A DNA stretch of 64,000 nt from Centropus unirufus (lineage: Eukaryota; Chordata; Aves; Cuculiformes; Centropidae). Location of the stretch: contig VYZI01000021.1 in assembly GCA_013397695.1 (NCBI GenBank), forward strand, positions 1,290,871 through 1,354,870, given 5' to 3'. Position numbers and translations under genes: made by a program. Of this stretch, positions 12,976 to 25,580 are shown piece by piece (position 1 is the stretch's first letter; each line of letters begins with the position of its first letter). A model generated the notes under the pieces. The model saw only the letters and a list, made by a program, of their open reading frames with translations. It searched no databases and was not told where the DNA came from.

Positions 12976-15900
12976 ATTGCTCTTGTTCATCTCTTTTCCA
13001 TTCCGGCTGGTAGACAGCAGGGCTTTCTCCTCACGTGGGTTAAGCACCAAAGTCATGCGCTTTGCAAGAATTGGGGTGTTCGACTATCAACTGCTGCAAC
13101 TCCCTCAGACACCTTCCCCAGAACGGGAATAAAACAAATGTCTGACTCACTAAAAAGGGAGAAAAAAAAAAATCACCTGGGTGTGTCAGGAAGAGTGATG
13201 AGCCTATTTATAGTCCGTTTTTAAAGGTTTGCATTTTGGTAGGCTGAGAACACACATAAGTGAATAAATCACACACATGAGAGCACCCACAGAAGGGAAG
13301 AGAAATCTTTTTGCTTTACTACATGACTAGGTTTGCAATGCCACCCAACGTTACTCGATTGCTTTCAGTCTTCTCTAGAGATCAGGCCCTTTGGCCAAAA
13401 CAGCAAAAGTAAATGATAAAATATTGCACATTGTCACACTGGTAACATCCAACATTATCCTGGTTCAAATTTTAACTCTTCTGACAAACACGACAGTGTT
13501 TACACTTTATAGAATAACTTCTTGCACATAGATAGGCTTCTCTTCATCATGTTTGGGTTTGGGTTTTTTTGCCACAGAAATATATTAGATTATTTATATG
13601 CTGGCTTAACTGTGATAAAGGTCAAATAAACCGCCCTTTAATTCTTCTTTCTGCAGTGCATTTTACTCCACTTCTTCTTCTGCTCCTCGGTTATTTTAAA
13701 TATCGCTTGGAAACAATTCACTACTGGGAGCTGTTTTGAGAAGTGCCAACATATTGCAGGAAAAATATAGAAGTTAAAAAAGCCTTTTTCAGTCTGTGCA
13801 GAGATGAGCACAGTGACTGCTTCTGTCATGATAAAGCAAATTCCTCATCTTCATGTAAAACCACACTTAAAAAATATTTACAGTGTGACAGCTCCTCTTC
13901 ATCTATAATTCCTTATGGGGCCACTTACTGAAACTTGCTTTGGGAAACACATAAGAACAAAAAAAATGAGGAATCCCAGGTTCTGGTCACTCTGTACTTA
14001 TCCTTGAAGAGATGAGATTCATCAGTATGATAACACTGACTCCTTTACACAGTAATCATACTAGAGAAGAACAGTAGGAGAAAAAGTGGAGATTTCTTAG
14101 CTGTAAGTCATTAGCAGACAAGTTAATGTATGGCCTTAAACCTGCCTATCTAAGTGGTACCTGAGTCTTTAATCTGGGGTGTGATTAAAAGGGCAGCAGC
14201 AAAACTCTTCAGACTTTTCCTCGTTAAACAAGGCACTCATGGAGACAAAACACTCCTAAACAGAGTTTTATTAAAACATGATTTCATTTCCTACTCCTCT
14301 AAAAGTGGAAATCCTGTCCAAACCTCCTATTTTCAGAATTCACATTTGAGCTACCAAACAATGGGTCCCCCAGTCTGGGTGGCTATTTAAAGCCCTCCTG
14401 GAAGCACATGTTTGGGTTTGCCTGGTAGGTGACTAAGGACTCCAGTGCTAACTGCATCTCCTGAGTTACTGTGATAGGGCTGGGTTGAAAGGGTTTTTAC
14501 AAAGAGATTTAAGCAGGATGGGAAAGACAGACAACAAATGTGGAGTGTCTTGGATTTGTATCCAAGAGATGTTGCCGTCTGGTGGCTCTGTAGACAGGGA
14601 AGCCAAGGGATCTCGTCTCCTGTAAAGTACTGAAAAGTACTACTTCTCTGCTTCAGAAACCATGAATTCTGGTTCTAAAAATCAGAGCCCATATTTGAAG
14701 GGCGTTTATGTGATTTACAGTTATTATATTCACTCTTGCAACACAGGAAAACTTATGAAATATATAGGCATGGTACCAGGAACAGACAAGAGCCTTTGTT
14801 TTTCCTTTCAAAGCCTCAACTATTACTATGGAGAGTGTAGAAAGAATTTTTAAGGCCTTTTATATTGTTGGTGCCCTAAAAATCTATAGAAGTGTTAAGA
14901 CCCCACAAATTACATCATAAATAATTTCAATACAGATTCAATCACTTTTTCCTGTGACTGATGTCATCTAAAACTGGCATCATTTCCTTTTAATTACTCT
15001 GCCTGGAGCAATTCAGTACACCAAAGAGGATGGACTGCAAAAAGTCTTCTTGGCTATGCTGTTTTATTCTATTTTAGGGAGTTTTTTGTTTCATAATTAA
15101 GAGTATTTTCAAATCCACAACTGGTATTGCCAAGTGGCCATTCGTTATGCAACTTGTTTATCCTTTTGGTCTACCAGTACAAAGATTGTAATTCATAAAA
15201 TAAAGCTTTTTCTATTAAAAGTTGTTTCCTAGGGGAAAACACAGTCTGTTCTAGAAAAGAACAAAACATGAACATATGTAAAGGATTTCACAGTAAAATA
15301 AAAGGTCGAAATGAAGACAGTACCAAGCTAATTGACATTAATTTTAGTCTATCCTTTTAATTGCCAGGAAGAAAGCAGCAAAAAACAAAAATCTGAGAAC
15401 TACAGGAGTTAAGAACAAGACTGAACCTGCTTCTCCACCTTAGCTTAAGCATGGGGAGAAAGCTCCCTGTGAGTTGAGGCATTTGGAGTAAACAAGAGTG
15501 TTTCAGCTCTGTAGAAACTGCTGGCACCCAGCTACCAGCAGACTGTCTGTCTCTCTGGCACTTTTTCTGCCTCTAACTTTGCTCCTCCTCCCCTCTGAAA
15601 CCTTTACAAGAATCCTGCACCTTCGGAGATCAACCAAGGAGAAAAAGTGATTTAGGTATTACAGAGCAAAGGCTCAGAGTGCTACAACACATTGCAACAG
15701 TACAGACAAAGACAATTGCATCTCACAAAAATATCCTCATATTTGTTTCAGTGACTTGGCTTATAAACAGGGTATTTCTTATCCTTCATTTGCTTGTTTA
15801 GAAACTGCTGCAGCTCTGGATTTACAGTATTGGACTGTCTCTCCCTGTTTCCCTCCACTGAGCTCCTCTGCGTTTTCCAGACACTACATCTTTAAACGCA

Positions 15901-16712
15901 AAGCAAATTTTGTGCCAAATATTGCAACCATTATCAGGAAGGCACACAACTTGCACTAGCTGCACCACAAAAAACACTCAAGTTCCCAGCACACCAGCTT
16001 GCTCTGTGAGCTTTCTCCTGTGAGAAAGTTCTCCCCAAATCGACCAGAGAGCTTCACAATGCCAAGATGCCTCCACTGCCCAGAGCAGGCTGTGAGCAGA
16101 GCTTTTAACTCATGTGGACAAGGATGAGGTGGTTCCTTCTTTTGCTGGTTTGTTTGCCTGATCATGATTTGAGTCTTTTTGTTATGAGGGTTTTTTTTTT
16201 TTTCCCAATGGGGGAAAAGATGCTCTAGCAGTAGGGGCAGGCAATGAGGCTGCAGCCTTGCAATGAAGTTTCACTTCCCTCCTTTAACACAGAACTTCTA
16301 CACTACCTTGTGCAATCTACTTGGCCATTCAATGTCTCTGTGGCCCTCACCATTCTGCAGAGATTTTGGGAAGAGAAAAAAAAAAATTAACGATTATGGC
16401 AGTCTCAGTTGCTACAATAATATGGACTGCTAAAAGGCTCGTTTTATGGCCAACACTAAGCAGGACACCCATCCATGACACAAGTGTACACATCCACACC
16501 AACGCTACAATTCCAACAACAGTTTAGCCACAGCAGCAGAGCTGATATCAGCTCTCTGCAACCCTCTCTGCATGGACCTTTGGCATTTTCCCAATAGCCA
16601 AACTCCAGCAATCAAGCTTTTGCAACTAATGATATCCAAACTAGAACAATATCCAGTGCCAACTCTGAATGCCGTGCAGAGGGACCTTCACATGGGAAGT
16701 GTCTGATGAGAC

Positions 16713-16768
16713 AGTGTTCAAACTTGGTACCAGAGACCTAGAGTGTCTCTGGTACCAAGGAAAACACT
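16713..16768. repeat. Perfect 15-bp inverted repeat forming a 56-nt hairpin
   Basis: Arms CTTGGTACCAGAGAC (16723-16737) and GTCTCTGGTACCAAG (16745-16759) pair perfectly around a 7-nt loop. Past a 4/3-nt internal loop, AGTGTT (16713-16718) pairs with AACACT (16763-16768). In total 21 bp can pair. The core contains the palindrome GGTACC on each arm. It lies within an AKAP13 intron and its function is unknown. Confidence 0.9.
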
Positions 16769-18754
16769 TATCGAAAATTTTAACCAGATCGTTTAGAAGC
16801 AGAAGCATTTTAACAGCAACAGTTCAGTAACAGTTAAACAAGCTTTTGCTTTCTTTTCACTAAAGCAAAGAGAAGCTTAGTTGGACAAAGTAATTTGGTT
16901 TGTCCGTAGGCTGGCAAAAGAGCTACTAGAAGCACACAAAGCGTCATCCGTTGCCTAATTCTTGTAACTCAGTAGCTTGTTTTGATGCTTCAAGTTATGA
17001 CAGATCAGCTAAGAGTATGCTTCTTACAAGGGGAAATTATTTCACTTAAATTTGTAACACAGTCAATAGTGGGGCAGGATAACCACCCCACGTCTTCCTT
17101 CAGAGTAAGTGCAGAGGTACAGGCAGCATTTCATCCTGAGTGACTTCTGAACCTATATCTAGCCTCAACTCCAGGTAAAAAAAATCTGCTCCCATAGATT
17201 CACAATCAGAAGTCCTTTATTTTATTACGCATAGAAAGATAATAAAAGCTTACATTTGAACAGTATAGTTAATAATATATACTCAAGTTTAAGGCTGATG
17301 ATAAAGACAGCATAAGAAAGAGGCAGTTTGCTCTAGTAATTGTATAAAATGCAGTAGTCATTTAACTCTGCAATTGTAACCTTTTATTTAGGCAGTCTTT
17401 CAGGATACAGAGAATTTTCACACACAATGAGAATTTAGGAGGTATTATGACAGTTTATAATCCCACTCCATTTTCTTTAATTTCACCTGAAACCACTTTA
17501 TGTTGTTGAGATTACTTTTTCAAAAATGTGATTTCCTTTGAAACCTTTGCTGAACATTCTACTTAATTTTGGCAGCAGATATAGCACTTCCATATACCAC
17601 CAAAACTACTAAAAAAGACAAGAAAAAAGAATTTAAAATTTGGTTTTGTTTTTACACTAACTTTAGCTGAATTATGCTCACCCCAGCCCCTGGTGTGTCA
17701 TCTCTCAGTCATCTGAAGTGTTCTGGGGACCATATGGAACTCTAAGAACTTGAGATGAGGGTGAGAAAGGAGACTCTAAACCCAGAGGAAAGCAGAGGAG
17801 GCTCAAGGCAGGCTGGTGGAGAAGATGAGATGTCCCTAAAGAGTGGCGATACTCCCAGGGACATGCAACACCTCTTGCATTGAAGGTACAAATGAAAGAT
17901 GCCCCAAAGCTGGAAGCAAAGGGCAAGATTTTGGCTAAAAGCTGAGTTTCCTTGCAGAGAACTTGCTAAGTGCCCAGGGTCTGGATGTTTGAATAGGGCT
18001 GGTCTCCCACACAGTCTCTTGTTCATAGCTAATCCTGCAGCGAGGTCAAGTAACACCAGCTCTGAGTCACCACAACTATCTCCAAGGCAACTGGTCGAAT
18101 ACACAGTATAAACACATGATTACAGATTCACTGTTGAGTTCAGGAAGGAAGAGGAGGAGGAAGAGCTGGGTTGAAATAAGTCATTCTCTTATTCAAATCA
18201 GAATGATCATTGCTGATGCAACACTGGACAAATACATTTGTGTCAGCGGAGGGTATGAAAACATTGTTTTCTCCCAGTTTGCTTCTCCTCAGCACCTCCA
18301 TCGCCATTAAAGCCTTCCATTTTTCCTCAAGTTGTTTCTCCAAAATGAGGCATGAGCACAGAAAAGGGAGTCATCCAAACAGCTCCTTACCTCAGATGTA
18401 ACTTTTTCCCTCACACCGCAGCCCCAGACAGTGCTCTCTGGCAGGAATGGGACTACATTTCTGAAAGGTCTGTTAAATCTTCACCCAATACAAGCTGTAT
18501 TTTGAGTCAATGCCCTGACCTATGTAGCATCCCACACCATAAGATCACAACTCTGCTAGGTCAAAAAAAAAAAAGCACATTATAACTAAAGCAACAGTTA
18601 AGGGCAATCCCCTCCTTTCCCTATGAATAAGGAGCAGAGACAGATTTCCCTCTAACAGTGACAAAACAAGCCCCAGGGAGCCTGGAAGCAACAAGCCTCC
18701 CTAATGACTCAGTTATATCTAGGGCTGGCAGGAGAGGCAGAGCTTAGAGCATCA

Positions 18755-19090
18755 CCCCGGGTACCACCTGGCAGTCACTTCCCCAGCCACATCCACTGCT
18801 GCTCTGAGGACATCAGGGCTGGCAGTGATAGGAAAGCATTGCTTCTGCCCGGAAATCCCATGAATTATGCTGGTTCCTGCGCGGGATGAAGGGGAACACT
18901 AAAGCTTTTCAGTTCTTTTCTTGGCGACACAACCATGGTCCCGAGGGGGAGGTGAGGTCATTGCAAGCGGGGCTGGCAGCGCCCTACGCCCACCACACAA
19001 AAGCAGGGAAGGAGTCACCCCTTCTTTTTCCCTCCTCTGGGAGAGAATAAGCACTAATCTCATTGATTGCACAGAGCTCCAGGCGTCAGT
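18755..19090. promoter_or_regulatory. CpG-clustered patch in an AKAP13 intron
   Basis: Ten CpGs fall within about 335 bp, densest at 18850-18990 (including GCGCGGG, GGCGAC, CCCGAGG and CAGCGCCC), in otherwise CpG-poor intron. It could be an intronic enhancer or an alternative promoter. There is no direct evidence of function. Confidence 0.22.
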
Positions 19091-19158
19091 AAGTGTAAAA
19101 AAGACTCCTCTGCTAGGCCAACTGTAGAACATAAACAGCACAAAAAGAGGAGGAAATG

Positions 19159-19176
19159 AAAAAAAAAAAAAAAAAA
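19159..19176. repeat. A18 homopolymer
   Basis: Eighteen adenines are followed by CAAAAACC. No target-site duplication or retroposed gene body was recognised. Confidence 0.9.
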
Positions 19177-20087
19177 CAAAAACCAGTGGCCAACTTTTAG
19201 CTACACATCACCAGGAGGAAAATCTCCTTAGTATGAACTTCATTTCATTTTTATCTCTCATTAAACAATACTTACAAGAGAGATAAAAAGGGAAACCCAA
19301 GAAATACACTCGACTGCATAAGCTATAGTGTGTAGAGTGAAAATGTCAGACATTGTTCTCACACTAGTATCAATGTGCTGCATAGCAACAAGTCAGAATG
19401 AAAGGTCAACGGTGGGGAACACAGCCTGGAACACGCTCATTCCCACGGTTCTGAAGACACTGATGGAAAATGCTGCACCAATTTGTTTTGTTTCGTTAAT
19501 GACACAAAGGCTTAAATAAAATGGGGGGCTTTAATGTGAAAACCCACCCCATTTTGAACCAGCTGTGCTGGAAGGATGGCACCAAGCACCATACATTGCT
19601 GGCCTCTACAGGAGTCTCAAAAACTCTGCGTTGTCTCTGATGTCCATGACAGGATTTGGGGTAAAGTGACTGTATTTCACTAGGACTACAGTAATAAGTC
19701 TCACCCACTTAAGCAGATCCTAAGTTTAGCTAGGACTTACCAGACTGTACACTGCTTAAACAATAGCAACCCTACCGCTGTAAATGCATCTTCTGTAATC
19801 TTTCTCACGCTTAAAAGTATTTTACTATGTGCAAATAACTTTTCTACAATAGAATCTCATAGTTATACGCTACATAATTGCAATTTCAGAGTCACGTAAC
19901 TGTGATGAAGTCAAGCAACAGATTTTTGAAAGGCAAAAGCGGTCATCCAAACCTTACTTTTTACTCTCTATGAACATGCAGATGAGGAAAACCATGACCA
20001 AGAAAACAGCATTACATCTAAGTCCACTTGAATTTAAAAAATTGCATAGACTGATACACTAATATGCAAATAAAGGCAATTGTTTAC

Positions 20088-20235
20088 CAGGAGAAATTGT
20101 CTCCAGACTCCCAGGATTAATCTTTCTCGTGCTTGTGCAGTGTTGGACAGTTGAGCCAGTGAAGACCAAGTAAAACACTACATCATCTTCAACTTTATCT
20201 TCCTCAGTCAGCTGCACTGTGATAACAGAGTCACC
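20088..20235 (-). CDS. AKAP13: AKAP13 coding exon (exon 3), 148 nt
   Basis: Reverse-complement reading gives GDSVITVQLTEEDKVEDDVV, FYLVFTGSTVQHCTSTRK and INPGSLETISP, then one base of a Gly codon. These match human AKAP13 residues about 12-60 as I recall them, including EDDVVFYLVF and HCTSTRK. The acceptor is CCTAG|GGT at 20236-20237 and the donor is CCTG|GTAAAC at 20087. The exon enters in phase 0 and leaves in phase 1, so skipping it would shift the frame. It joins the 45-nt start exon 17.2 kb upstream and the 297-nt exon 10.2 kb downstream without frame conflict. The alternating hydrophobic pattern (VITVQL, VVFYLVF) suggests beta strands. No signal peptide or membrane segment is present, which fits a cytosolic protein. 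Confidence 0.97.
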
Positions 20236-20573
20236 CTAGGAAAAAAAGGACAAGGAGATTAGATTTACATAAGGAGGAATTGCTTTATATAAAACTTCTC
20301 TACCTCCAAGGCTCCTGCTTCCCATTTATAAACTCCTTTCACATGACTAAGAGCCTATCCTAATTTTCAGATATGCAAGTTATCTTTAGCATGCCTTTTA
20401 GCATCCCAGCCAGCCAACCAGCTAGAAAATATGTTGAAAGCAGCTCTGGGAAGAGACATGTAGAAATCTCAAGGGAATATTCAAAATAGCAACTCAATAT
20501 GGTGAAATCATGCCAAGTCACAAACATGAACACACACCCCACACAAGATTTTTTTATACAGACATACACGTGC

Positions 20574-20608
20574 ATATATATATAGATATATAAATATATA
20601 TATACACA
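20574..20608. repeat. TA-rich microsatellite
   Basis: This is an imperfect (TA)n with GATA and AAATA interruptions, followed by CACATA and a C8 run. The minus-strand open frame here translates to an I/Y-rich stretch and is not a gene. Confidence 0.95.
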
Positions 20609-21599
20609 TATTCCCCCCCACATATGCATAGCTAAAACAACAGAATCATGATAACAGCCTACAATTGTGACTGTCTTCATAAATTTGGACAAATTCCCTA
20701 ATTCTTGTTTGAGTGCTCCCATTTCCACTGTCCAAGCTATCCACTGTGTTGGTAGTTTCAGAGTAACCAACTTAATCACCGTGCTTAATCATCCTCAATC
20801 CATAAATGCACAGAGATACAACAGGTTCGTAGCCAATGAGATTTCTTCCACCTTTCTCAAAAACAAAAAAATAACCCAAAGCAAAACACAACAACAACAA
20901 AAAACAACTATGGTTGTGCAGACAGCAGTAGCTCTTCTCCCTCAGTATCTGTCGACTCATGTGCTGCTGAAAACTGCTATACATTATTGACAACAGCAGT
21001 TCTTCAAGCCCTGAAAAGAAACGTGATGTTGGCTGAGCACTCATGCTTAGTTTTAGGGAGGCTTTATTCCATTATTTTGCTCATCTTTATGAATTTTATT
21101 TTTGCTGATAATAAAGGACACGTGTTATCACAGTTAATTAACCCAGCGCAGAATACAGTAAATACACCTGCAATTCATACACCTGAATAGACAACCACAG
21201 CAGCAATTTCCACCAACTACTGTTTTCCATAGGGAAGGGAAAGCAAGGAAGAAGGATGGTTTGCAGTTACTACAGCACTAAGTGAAGCACGTTCGTCATT
21301 TATCTCCTCAAGGAATTATATAAGCTACAAGACACTGAGAACAAAAGACAGTGAAGTGACCTTCTGCCCCTGTTCTATCAAGATCAAAACCAGTTGGATG
21401 CCCCAGTTTTACAGCGCAGCTGCATTAGCAAGCTCTCTGTCACCAGCCCACTGAGCATATGGTTAAGGCTGCAAATCTGGAAAGGATTTTTTATTATTAT
21501 TATTGCAGATTACATAATTCTAATTTGCATATCCAATAGAATACGCATGTCATTTCACTTAAAATCTCCTCTTTAAGATCACTCCATTAATCCCTTCTC

Positions 21600-21795
21600 T
21601 TTGTCAGACGCAACTATTGCAGAAAAATCCCAGACCTCCAGCCCTTCCATACACCCGTGTTGCATTAACATCACTTCCCACGCTCTGTGTCTCACATCTC
21701 CCACCCCATTCTCCCTCATCTCAGTTCCTTTCTTCTCCAGCACAGTTTCCTTCTCCCAAGTTTATGTCCAGTTCTCCTCCTCTAATCTGGCCTGT
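21600..21795. repeat. Pyrimidine-rich block
   Basis: About 195 bp is strongly biased to C and T on the plus strand (runs such as CTCCCACCCCATTCTCCCTC). Two overlapping plus-strand open frames across it are Ser/Pro-rich because of this bias and are not credible genes. Confidence 0.7.
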
Positions 21796-22737
21796 CTGGT
21801 ATCTCTTGCCGGGGGCAGGATGGCACCTTGTTTTGATAGAGACAAGGTTTTGCAGTGCAGTACACAACAACCAGCCCCTGGTCTCAAAAACAAATATATG
21901 GGTCAGTCTTATAAAACACAGGAAAGAAATCCATGAACGCAGAAAAGATAAATGGAGCAGTGAGTCTAACTTTCATTTGCAGAGTTGCAAATGTACTTTT
22001 TAGGAAGGTTTCACGCGATAATATCAGCCCAGACTTCCAGCTGGGGATAAAGGAACCATGTAGCAAAAGTATATATTGTATTTAGTCAGTGTTAAAATAA
22101 AAACAGGTGCAAGAAGAAATAATTTAAGCTTTAAGTTCAACCAGGAACAGTTCACATGCTGAGTTGGAAACTATTCCATTTCAAGCAAATGTATCCAGTT
22201 TTGAGCTGATATTCAAAAAAGCAAAAGCTGGACTTCTAAGCGACAAACCCTTTTGTGCTTTGATTTTTATATCTGCCTTTGTACAAACTGTTCCTCCCTT
22301 AAGGCACAAACATGAAAAGTATTTAAATGGACTTAAAACACAGGTGGCATTTCAGGACACTCATCAACAGGACTGGTATATTATAAAGTTGTACCCATTA
22401 AAGCTTATTCTTCTTAGTAAACTCAGAAATCAGGTAGTTAGTCTGTATAAAGGAAAGTCCCTGTAAAAGGAAAGCTAACCTGCACAGAGAGGAGAGAAGA
22501 CACCCCTTTGTCCACATAACATGGTCACTTCCATTTCAAGGAAAAGCAGTTTAGTTTGCAGCATTATTGGAAAAGCTGATTTCTATATTGATTTCCTGAC
22601 AGAAATTATGTAAATACACATAACAATGCTCAAGACGAGAATTTCCACATAACCTGAAATTTCCTGAAGATGGGACTTTATTAAAGATAGATGAGCTTCT
22701 CACAGAGACACCTGAACTTTAATCGCAACAGTCTGAC

Positions 22738-22797
22738 CTAATTCTGAGGGTGACCTTGGTTGGGTTAGGCCAGATCACCTCCAGCAGACCTATTCAA
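22738..22797 (+). mobile_element. Possible CR1 3'-end scrap, sense
   Basis: The text GACCTTGGTTGGGTTAGGCC followed by AGATCACCTCCAGCAGACCT and ATTCAAC resembles the end of the CR1 consensus (TAGATGATCTCCAGAGGTCC, then CTTCCAACC), but it is short and lacks the ATTCTATG tail. It is a low-confidence call. Confidence 0.35.
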
Positions 22798-25494
22798 CAA
22801 ATGTCTATATTTAAACTCAGTTTTTGTTTAAATTTAGGGGGAGGAAGCACAAATTATCATCAGCTGATATAAACTGAAAAGGCCCCTCAGCTGTGTCTAA
22901 ATGGCACTTTACAGTGGGATAGATTCTGCCCCTCCTCATCCTCCTCTTCTTCTGGAGGACCCTCCAGCAAAAGACTGAAGGGGAATACCCAATAACCTTA
23001 ACAAGACAAAAAATAAAATAAACTGCTTAGTTATCCGAATTTTTAAATTGTCTCCAAATTTCTCCAGCAAGAAGAACAGGCCATTTTCCTGCTGTGTGCT
23101 TCAGTTTATTTACAGATGTCATCTAAGCTGTACAGTGCAGAGTGCAGCTCATTTTGCATGATGTGTTCTGAGACCCCAAGAAGGACAAGAGCAAAGCACT
23201 AACTAAAGAAGATTTTTCTCTTTCAGTGCACATTTCTCCTTCCCAGTTAGTAAAACAATCTCATTGTCCACTGCCAATTTTAATTTGAGTTTTAAAAGTT
23301 GTATTGAAACAATCTATTTATTTGAAAAGGAAATAATGCACAGAGCAAAATTCTCTCTTTCAAACATTGTGAAGTTGAAGAAAATCAGTTACAAATGCAG
23401 CCAAATTCCTCCAACCCACATAGAAGACTTTCCAACAGCACTATTGCATTCATCCTCTAAAAACATTTTAATTGAAGTATGTTTACCTTTACTCATTTAA
23501 TATTGTCCAAAAAATGTCATCTGTTCAGTATCACTGCCACACAAGGTGGTTATTATAACCCTTCTTTCATCCTGAATGGCTAGAAATGGGAGGCCAGCCT
23601 GCCAATATCCCTTTGGTGAAAGTACAGACAGATCAAAGCTGTTCTCTGGAATGCTCCAACAAATAAGAATAATTTAATTTCAAAACTAGTTTGGATCGAC
23701 TAATATTTACTTGGCTTGAAGCCTATTGGAAATGAAAACATTCCATTTTGGTCCATTCATGAAAGAGGTCACCCTCTCCCTTGTTCAGATATGAAAATCT
23801 CTGGTTTCAGATAGCTGTAATGGGAAGTAAAGAAGGTGGATGTGGCTTTTTCCTCCAAATAAATTTCCTTCCTCAAAAGAACAGGAGAAAGAAAAAGGTC
23901 TGCCTTGCCATGGGACAGGTTTAAAGCCCTGACCTTCACCTTCAAAATCCTATAAAACAACTCAGAAAGGGCTTTAAGCGTGGCACATATCTGAACCTTT
24001 GGCATAGCGAAGGGAGCACAAATGTAATTATCTCTAAAAAAAGGCCCAAATGCTGTTACCAGGTCTAAAAACCAAACCCAGGTAGACAGTGCATGTGTTT
24101 GTCAGACTATTTTGTTGGCATTAGGATAACTCCATCTTTTTAGGTATAGTTTTTCCACTGCTGCAGTTACACAGGCAAATGGATTGTGTACAGGCAAAGT
24201 ACGTGTTACTCTGAGTAACTGTTTCTCCTTTCCCAACTTGGTCTCTGTCCCTTCTAAAGTGAATTTTCTACCTTGAGATTTTTTTATTCTTTTAAATAGG
24301 TGACTTCAGCAATATTTGCAATTGATGATGAAGCGAACAAAGTCTTTAAGCTCAAAAGAATTAAGATCACTCAATGTTAATAGGTGAAAAATACTATTCA
24401 CCTTCCAAAAAGTAAATAATCATTTAAAGAATGTAAAAATATCTTTGCTTTCTACTTCAGGCTCTGAAAATCTCTCTGGTTTAGGGGAATCAGTCATGGA
24501 CGTTCCTTTACAGTGGGATTGCAGGGGCAGTCCAGGCAAATGCAGCATTCAAAGACATCCAGATGAAAACCAGGAGTTGAGCTGGCAAGGGGGAGTTTTC
24601 CCTGAGGGATATCAGCTCTATCAGCAACAGGTACACTTCTCTACAATGATCTATGCCGGCTAACAAGTTTTACAGTTTCTAAGAAAAATAAAGGCAAACT
24701 ATTTTTATAGCTGAAACATGTGATTTCTGCGCTGTTTCCTCCCCATAGTTCATTCGGGGAATTTTAAGTACGTTATCAAACCCACTAACCACTCACTCGG
24801 ACCTCCTCACACACACAGAGTCTAAAAATACTTATGAAAATGAAGCAAGTGTTAGATAGCAACACTGGAGCACTCAGGCATTACTTGAGCATTCTGCTTC
24901 TCATAAGCGAACACTAACAACTATAATCCTGAATTTGTTCCATACGGAAAAGCAAAATTGCTGTTGATGACCATTGTCATCTCTGGCTGTTTTTTCATGA
25001 AGGTAAAATGTACTCAGTGTGATCCTAGAGAACAAAAAGTCCATGGGTTAGATGGGTTTGAGATTCACAAGCAAGGAAAGAAACCTTTCTCCCAATATAT
25101 GTCCTTTTAAAGAGCTCCTGTGGACATTGGCTTTAAGATGCTTTATTAAAGAGGATGGATTAGATGAGTGAACGTCACCTGCAACTTTAATAAGTTTTGT
25201 TTTCTTTCCGCTATTCATAATATGAATCACATCCTTGCTGGGTCATCGTTTATTGCGTTATGTTGGGACACAAAAGGAGAAATAAGCTTTTGAAATAGAT
25301 TTCCCCCCCTCTCCTTTGAGAGGCTGTAAATAGCTCCTAAGACAGTTGCACTGTACCAAGAAGGACAGCACAAAAATCACAGTTGTGGTTTCTTCCTGCT
25401 CCTTCAAGGAATTCAGGCTCCTCGGTATCTTTATTTGTTAATTTTGGATGGAGATGTACTTGCTGCTACCCATGTATTGCTCAACACAAAGTAC

Positions 25495-25580
25495 ACAGAA
25501 TCAGGCTGTAATTACTGCAGGAGGCAAGTCCGTTCACATCCCTGCACTTTGAGTGTCCCCACCTATGAAATAGGAACCAT
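25495..25580 (+). mobile_element. Ancient MIR-like SINE scrap
   Basis: GCAAGTCCGTTCACATCCCT, GCACTTTGAGTGTCCCCACC and TATGAAATAGGAACC resemble the sense MIR core (gcaagtcacttaacctctct, gtgcctcagtttccccatct, gtaaaatgggaat). It is diverged, and the ends are not visible. Confidence 0.5.

Larger units (their letters stand above)
9850..20087 (-). other. AKAP13: AKAP13 intron between exons 3 and 4
   Basis: This is a 10.2-kb intron with donor GTAAAC at 20087 and acceptor TTTTGCAG at 9850. It holds an ATTT microsatellite (10.57 kb), an MIR-like scrap (12.9 kb), a perfect 15-bp inverted repeat (16.7 kb), a CpG-clustered patch (18.75-19.09 kb) and an A18 run (19.16 kb). I see no other gene. Confidence 0.9.

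Noticed and set aside
20360..20779. 139-codon minus-strand frame
   Set aside because: Its middle is an I/Y/V run made by the TA microsatellite. It is not a gene.
21601..22003. Two overlapping plus-strand frames of 111 and 128 codons
   Set aside because: The Ser/Pro-rich composition comes from a pyrimidine-rich block. No domain is present.
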